Positions 59,824 to 64,000 of a stretch of DNA of 64,000 bases are shown piece by piece; positions within the stretch are counted from its first letter, which is position 1; every line of letters starts with the position of its first letter. The DNA comes from Loigolactobacillus binensis. GTDB taxonomy: Bacteria; Bacillota; Bacilli; Lactobacillales; Lactobacillaceae. The position numbers were made by a program, and so were the translations under genes. Location of the stretch: assembly GCF_005405165.1 (NCBI RefSeq), contig NZ_BJDN01000003.1:1-64000 (forward strand), in the 5' to 3' direction. The notes beneath the pieces are model-generated. The model was not told the DNA's origin. It searched no databases and was given only the letters and a program-made list of their open reading frames with translations.

Positions 59824-60222
59824 GTGATTGCAATCGTTGTTGCAAGCCACGGTAAGTTTTCTGAAGGTGTTTTACAATCTTCAAAAATGATTTTTGGCGA
59901 TCAAGAGAAAGTTCAGGCGGTAACTTTTATGCCTAATGAAGGTCCTGCTGACTTAACGAAAAAGTTTAAGGCGGCGCTGGCGACTTTTGATCCCGACGAT
60001 CAAGTTCTGTTTTTAGTTGATTTGTTTGGCGGATCACCGTTTAACGCAGCTAGCCGGATCGTTGCTGAAAACTTAGACAAGTATGCACTGATCACAGGCT
60101 TAAACTTGCCAATGCTTTTAGAAGCGTATACAGTTAGAGATAAGCCCGTTGCTGAAATCGTTTCCCACCTTGAGGAGACGGCTAAAGCAGGCGTTAAGCA
60201 TTTGGAATTGACCGCGTTTTAA
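59824..60222 (+). CDS. PTS mannose-family EIIA component
   Basis: A 132-residue EIIA-Man domain protein, the first phosphocarrier of the operon. IAIVVASHGKFSEGVLQS carries the phosphorylated His (about residue 9). LVDLFGGSPFNAA and GLNLPMLLEA complete the fold. The start is GTG at 59824 with GGGAGGTG close upstream. It is the first gene behind the sigma-54 promoter; the next gene encodes a separate EIIB. Confidence 0.92.
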   Translation: MIAIVVASHGKFSEGVLQSSKMIFGDQEKVQAVTFMPNEGPADLTKKFKAALATFDPDDQVLFLVDLFGGSPFNAASRIVAENLDKYALITGLNLPMLLEAYTVRDKPVAEIVSHLEETAKAGVKHLELTAF

Positions 60223-60240
60223 TTAGGAGGCAAATAAGCG

Positions 60241-60744
60241 ATGACGATGGAGATTTGTTTAGCTCGCGTCGATAGTCGCCTGTTACACGGCCAAATTGCT
60301 ACGGTCTGGGCCAGAAGTGTTAAGCCTAATCGGATCTTGATCGTATCCGATGCAGTTGCGCATGATACCTTGCGCCGGACTTTGATCGTTCAGGCGGCAC
60401 CGCCAGGTGTACGGGCCAACGTGATCACGTTGGCGAAAATGATTCAGATCTATCACGATCCGCGTTTTGATGTTTTTAAAACGTTATTACTGACGGAAAC
60501 TGTGGAAGATATGGCCCGCTTGGTCAAAGGCGGTATTGATCTGACCCAGGTGGGTGTTGATGTTGGTAGCCTAGCATTTTTCGGTAATATGAAAATGATC
60601 ACCGATTCAGTTGCTGTCGGCCCGCAACAAGCGGCCGCGATCCGTTATCTACATGATGACGCGGGACTGGAAGTCTATGCGCAAAAGGTACCCACTGATC
60701 GCAAGCAGAATTTAAACGATCTGCTTGGTAAAAATGGTTTTTAG
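60241..60744 (+). CDS. PTS mannose-family EIIB component
   Basis: A 167-residue EIIB-Man/Sor protein. ARVDSRLLHGQIATVW (about residues 8-23) carries the phosphorylated His in LLHGQ. It transfers phosphate from EIIA to the sugar through EIIC/EIID, or it may modulate LevR, as EIIB proteins of lev systems do. An AGGAGG site precedes the ATG. A 121-base spacer with a perfect 8-bp hairpin (TTGACAGG with CCTGTCAA, 60784-60804) separates it from the EIIAB gene. Confidence 0.92.
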   Translation: MTMEICLARVDSRLLHGQIATVWARSVKPNRILIVSDAVAHDTLRRTLIVQAAPPGVRANVITLAKMIQIYHDPRFDVFKTLLLTETVEDMARLVKGGIDLTQVGVDVGSLAFFGNMKMITDSVAVGPQQAAAIRYLHDDAGLEVYAQKVPTDRKQNLNDLLGKNGF

Positions 60745-60865
60745 GTAGAAGTAGGCGTGCACCTATTTTTATTTTAAACAATATTGACAGGGCTTTCCTG
60801 TCAAAGGGTAGGGGTAATTGCTACTCTAGCACTTATTATATTTTAATTTAGTAGGAGGTAAAAAG

Positions 60866-61837
60866 ATGGTAGGAATTGTTATTGCCAGTCATGGTCAATT
60901 CGCCGATGGGATCTTGCAATCCGGAAATATGATTTTTGGAGAACAGGAAGATGTAAAAGCTGTTACATTAATGCCTAGCGAAGGACCAGATGACTTCAAG
61001 GCAAAGGCGCAAGCAGCAATTGCAACCTTCAGCGACCAAGATCAAGTTTTGTTCTTAGTCGATCTCTGGGGGGGCACACCGTTCAACCAAACGAACAACT
61101 TGTTCGAAGAGCATAAGGACAAGTGGGCGATCGTAGCTGGGTTGAACTTGCCAATGTTGATCGAAGCTTATGCATCACGGCTTTCGATGAACACAGCACA
61201 TGAAATTGCGGCACATATTATCGAAACAGCTAAAGACGGGGTCAAGGTTAGACCAGAAGAATTAGCGCCTAAGGAAGCACCAAAGGCAGCTGCTAAAACT
61301 GGGGCTAGCGCAGGTTCTCCAGGTAGCTTAAAGTATGTTTTAGTGCGGGTCGATTCACGTTTATTGCATGGTCAAATTGCCACGGCTTGGACGAAATCAG
61401 TTAACCCAACTCGGATCATTGTTGTTTCCGATTCAGTTGCTAAAGATGACTTACGGAAGAACTTAATTCAACAGGCAGCGCCATCAGGGGTTAAAGCCCA
61501 TGTGGTTCCCGTTGATCAAATGATCAAATTAGCTAAGGATGACCAGCATTTTGGTGGCCAACGTGCATTATTATTATTCGAAACACCAGAAGATGCATTG
61601 CGGGCTGTTGAAGGCGGTGTGCCATTCGATACGTTAAATATTGGCTCAATGGCACATTCAGTTGGGAAAGTTCAGCCCAACAAAGTTCTAGCTTTTGACC
61701 AAAAAGATATTGATACTTTTGGTGAATTGAAGGCCAAAGGAATCAAATTTGACGTTCGTAAAGTGCCAGGGGATTCTCCTGAAAACATGGATTCTATCCT
61801 GAAAAAAGCACAAGACGAATTACGCAAACAAGCTTAA
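60866..61837 (+). CDS. manL: PTS mannose-specific EIIAB fusion
   Basis: A 323-residue fusion. The EIIA domain is at 1-135 (VIASHGQFADGILQS with the active His). An Ala/Pro/Lys linker spans about 136-155. The EIIB domain is at 156-323 (VRVDSRLLHGQIATAW with the active His). It phosphorylates mannose, glucose or related hexoses through the membrane pair ManM/ManN. A strong GTAGGAGG site precedes the ATG. It partly duplicates the two preceding single-domain genes. Confidence 0.93.
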   Translation: MVGIVIASHGQFADGILQSGNMIFGEQEDVKAVTLMPSEGPDDFKAKAQAAIATFSDQDQVLFLVDLWGGTPFNQTNNLFEEHKDKWAIVAGLNLPMLIEAYASRLSMNTAHEIAAHIIETAKDGVKVRPEELAPKEAPKAAAKTGASAGSPGSLKYVLVRVDSRLLHGQIATAWTKSVNPTRIIVVSDSVAKDDLRKNLIQQAAPSGVKAHVVPVDQMIKLAKDDQHFGGQRALLLFETPEDALRAVEGGVPFDTLNIGSMAHSVGKVQPNKVLAFDQKDIDTFGELKAKGIKFDVRKVPGDSPENMDSILKKAQDELRKQA

Positions 61838-61870
61838 ACAAAAAAAGAAGGAAACGGAGGATTAATAGTC

Positions 61871-62677
61871 ATGGATTTAAACTTTATTCAAGTGATATTA
61901 GTCATTATCGTAGCATTCTTTGCTGGTATGGAAGGTATTTTGGATGAATTCCATTTCCATCAGCCAGTTATTGCATGTACGTTAATCGGCTTAGTAACCG
62001 GACAGTTAGTACCTTGCATGATTTTAGGTGGTACTTTACAAATGATCGCCTTAGGCTGGTCCAACGTCGGTGCCGCAGTTGCACCTGACGCTGCCTTAGC
62101 CGCAGTCGCATCCGCTATTATTTTAGTATTAGGTGGTCAAGGTAAAGATGGTGTTTCATCAGCCATTGCCATTGCCGTACCTTTAGCCGTAGCCGGATTA
62201 TTATTAACGATTCTTGCTCGGACAATCGCAACTGCTATTGTTCATATCATGGACCGTTATGCTGAAAAAGGTAGCTTCAGAGGAATTGAAACTTGGCATA
62301 TTATCGCTATCTGTATGCAAGGTGTCCGGATCGCTATCCCTGCAGCATTGATCTTAGCTGTTGGTGCTGGCCCAGTGCGTGATATCTTAAATGCAATGCC
62401 TACTTGGTTAACTGATGGCTTATCCATTGGTGGTGGTATGGTCGTTGCCGTAGGTTATGCAATGGTTATCAACATGATGGCTACTGCTGAAGTATGGCCA
62501 TTCTTCGCTATTGGTTTCGTATTAGCAACTGTTACTGATTTAACTTTAATCGGTCTTGGTGCTATTGGTATCTCCATGGCTTTGATCTACCTTAACCTTT
62601 CCGAAAAAGGTGGCTCAAGCAACGGTGGTCCATCTAATTCAGGTGACCCGCTCGGCGATATCATAGATAACTACTAA
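61871..62677 (+). CDS. manM: PTS mannose-specific EIIC
   Basis: A 268-residue membrane subunit of the mannose-family permease. FFAGMEGILDEFHFHQPVI (split over about 17-35), QMIALGWSNVGAAVAPDAALAAVA and GGxMVVAVGYAMVINMM are typical EIIC-Man stretches. The C-terminal tail is Gly/Ser-rich. GGAGG precedes the ATG. The ManM/ManN pair is also the receptor of class IIa bacteriocins in Listeria and lactic acid bacteria. Confidence 0.95.
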   Translation: MDLNFIQVILVIIVAFFAGMEGILDEFHFHQPVIACTLIGLVTGQLVPCMILGGTLQMIALGWSNVGAAVAPDAALAAVASAIILVLGGQGKDGVSSAIAIAVPLAVAGLLLTILARTIATAIVHIMDRYAEKGSFRGIETWHIIAICMQGVRIAIPAALILAVGAGPVRDILNAMPTWLTDGLSIGGGMVVAVGYAMVINMMATAEVWPFFAIGFVLATVTDLTLIGLGAIGISMALIYLNLSEKGGSSNGGPSNSGDPLGDIIDNY

Positions 62678-62696
62678 CGAAAGGAGCGTATAAAAA

Positions 62697-63629
62697 ATGG
62701 CAGATAATAAAATTGCACCAACAAAAAAAGTAGCCTTAACTAAAAGAGATCGTATCTCCGTTTGGTGGCGTTCAACGTTTATCCAGGGTTCATGGAACTA
62801 CGAACGTATGCAAAATGGTGGCTGGGCTTACACGTTGATTCCAGCTTTGAAACGCCTCTATACAACTAAAGAAGACCGTGCTGCTGCATTGAAACGGCAC
62901 ATGGAATTCTTTAACACCCATCCATATTTAGCTTCACCGATCATCGGGGTTACGATGGCACTTGAAGAAGAACGTGCCAATGGCGCTCCTATCGATGACG
63001 TTGCTATCCAAGGGGTCAAAGTAGGTATGATGGGTCCTTTGGCTGGTGTCGGTGATCCAGTATTCTGGTTCACGGTTAAGCCAATCTTAGGTGCCTTAGC
63101 TGCATCATTGGCAATCAGTGGCAATATCATGGGTCCTATCTTGTACTTTGTTTTATGGAATGCAATTCGGATGGCCTTCATGTGGTATACACAAGAATTC
63201 GGCTACAAGGCCGGTGCTTCTATTTCTGATGATTTATCTGGTGGTCTGTTACAAAAAGTAACTAAGGGTGCTACTATCCTAGGTATGTTCATCTTAGGAT
63301 CACTGATCAATCGTTGGGTTGTCGTTAAATTTACACCAGTTGTATCTTCGATCAAACAAGCAAAAGGGGCCTTCATTAACTGGGCTACTTTACCAAAAGG
63401 TGCTGCTGGTATCAAAGAAGCTTTGACCCAGCAAGCTGCTGGTTTGTCATTGGACAAATACAAAGTAACAACTTTGCAAGATAACTTAGATCAATTGATT
63501 CCAGGTTTAGCTGGCTTATTGGTTACTTTCTTGTGCATGTGGTTATTAAAGAAGAAAGTTTCCCCAATCATTATCATTCTTGGTTTGTTCGTAGTCGGTG
63601 TCGTATTACATGTATTGAAAATTATGTAA
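62697..63629 (+). CDS. manN: PTS mannose-specific EIID
   Basis: A 310-residue partner of EIIC. QGSWNYERMQNGGWAYTLIP (about residues 31-50), HPYLASPIIGVTMALEEE, GPLAGVGDPVFWFT and a hydrophobic C terminus are EIID hallmarks. AAAGGAG is well placed. It is the last gene before a strong terminator; manO follows from its own promoter. Confidence 0.95.
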   Translation: MADNKIAPTKKVALTKRDRISVWWRSTFIQGSWNYERMQNGGWAYTLIPALKRLYTTKEDRAAALKRHMEFFNTHPYLASPIIGVTMALEEERANGAPIDDVAIQGVKVGMMGPLAGVGDPVFWFTVKPILGALAASLAISGNIMGPILYFVLWNAIRMAFMWYTQEFGYKAGASISDDLSGGLLQKVTKGATILGMFILGSLINRWVVVKFTPVVSSIKQAKGAFINWATLPKGAAGIKEALTQQAAGLSLDKYKVTTLQDNLDQLIPGLAGLLVTFLCMWLLKKKVSPIIIILGLFVVGVVLHVLKIM

Positions 63630-63642
63630 TCGGTACTTCATT

Positions 63643-63674
63643 AAAGCCTGGGTCTTTGTACCCAGGCTTTTTTG
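63643..63674 (+). terminator. Terminator of the mannose PTS operon
   Basis: AAAGCCTGGGT (63643-63653) pairs with ACCCAGGCTTT (63660-63670) around a 6-base loop, followed by TTT. Confidence 0.92.
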
Positions 63675-63700
63675 ATAAAATAGGCACAACCAAGTATAAT
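63672..63700 (+). promoter_or_regulatory. manO promoter
   Basis: TTGATA (63672-63677), which starts inside the terminator tail, and TATAAT (63695-63700) are 17 bases apart. This sigma-70-type promoter lets manO be expressed without RpoN/LevR. Confidence 0.78.
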
Positions 63701-63733
63701 TGAGTAAAATGAAAAAGAAATGGAGTTATCCTG

Positions 63734-64000
63734 ATGGTACAATCAATCAACACGAAGGTCGATTTAGTTGTCGAAGCGACGTCCTTTATGGGTACAGCCC
63801 GTTATGGGAAAATTATGATCGGTGATAAAGGGTTTGAGTTTTTTAATAGCCGCAACGTTCGTGATTTCATTCAAGTCCCGTGGCCTGAAGTCGATTATGT
63901 GTTAGCCTCGGTTATGTTTAAGGGTAAGTGGATCCCACGTTTTGCAGTACGGACTAAACATAACGGTACGTACAGCTTTTCGGCTAAGAATACGAAGCAA
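63734..64000 (+). CDS. manO: DUF956 protein ManO (truncated by the window end)
   Basis: The first 89 codons of a DUF956-family gene, open to the window end with no stop. MVQSINTKVDLVVEATSFMG, ARYGKIMIGDKGFEFFNSRN and DFIQVPWPEVDYVLASV (in separate stretches) are characteristic of ManO. Full family members are about 120 residues and are nearly always encoded next to mannose PTS genes in lactic acid bacteria. They are thought to modulate its expression or activity, but the mechanism is not known. The ATG has a weak ATGGAG site. Confidence 0.88.
   Translation, partial: MVQSINTKVDLVVEATSFMGTARYGKIMIGDKGFEFFNSRNVRDFIQVPWPEVDYVLASVMFKGKWIPRFAVRTKHNGTYSFSAKNTKQ

Overview
The window looks like a chromosomal segment of a Lactobacillaceae species (low-to-medium GC Firmicute). 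The signs are strong AGGAGG-type ribosome binding sites with frequent TTG/GTG starts, an LPQTG sortase-anchored surface protein, a mannose-family PTS followed by a DUF956 (ManO) gene, an NfrA-type oxidoreductase, RelQ, and a TrpXYZ-type ABC transporter. The genus cannot be fixed from the sequence alone. No phage, CRISPR array, rRNA operon or intact insertion sequence was seen.

Layout. 1-3.4 kb: an alanine-rich LPXTG coiled-coil surface protein (minus strand) behind about 0.8 kb of gene-free AT-rich DNA. 4.2-4.4 kb: tRNA-Glu and tRNA-Thr. 4.5-6.0 kb: a TetR regulator and an SDR oxidoreductase, each with the same palindrome inside its promoter spacer. 6.4-14.3 kb: small transporters (EamA, TVP38-like, MerR-controlled YdcZ-type), MntH plus a universal stress protein, MsrA, and an NAD(P)-binding protein preceded by three tandem copies of a structured leader repeat. 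14.6-20.6 kb: DtpT peptide transporter, metallophosphoesterase, tRNA-Tyr and tRNA-Gln, ProC, NagA and a GntR regulator; the GntR gene carries a fourth, diverged copy of the leader repeat. 20.8-32.3 kb: a rhamnose- and galactofuranose-type polysaccharide cluster (glycosyltransferases, rmlACBD, two Wzz-like proteins, an EpsG-like polymerase, glf). 32.3-38.3 kb: NAD salvage (pncB, nadE), then a P-type cation ATPase behind a yybP-ykoY manganese riboswitch. 38.4-45.1 kb: divergent GT-C glycosyltransferases and an acyltransferase. 45.1-48.0 kb: a Trp-Trp leader peptide with attenuator hairpins in front of trpXYZ. 48.3-55.3 kb: ClC-like channel, RelQ, Tex, SprT-like, Hom, ThrB. 55.4-64 kb: tRNA-Leu, NfrA-like oxidoreductase, then LevR and its sigma-54-controlled mannose-family PTS operon, ending inside manO.

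How the genes work together. Manganese import (MntH) and a riboswitch-controlled exporter candidate form the two arms of Mn homeostasis. NagA and the GntR protein form an amino-sugar module, with a dre-like operator over the nagA promoter. The rml and glf genes supply dTDP-rhamnose and UDP-Galf to nearby glycosyltransferases. LevR, a textbook -24/-12 promoter and the downstream EII genes form one sugar-uptake regulon.

The two most unusual signals are RNA-level. One is a ribosome-mediated attenuator (17-residue leader peptide with tandem Trp codons) controlling a Trp transporter, where a T-box would be expected in Firmicutes. The other is a two-hairpin leader element present four times at two unrelated loci; I do not recognise it.
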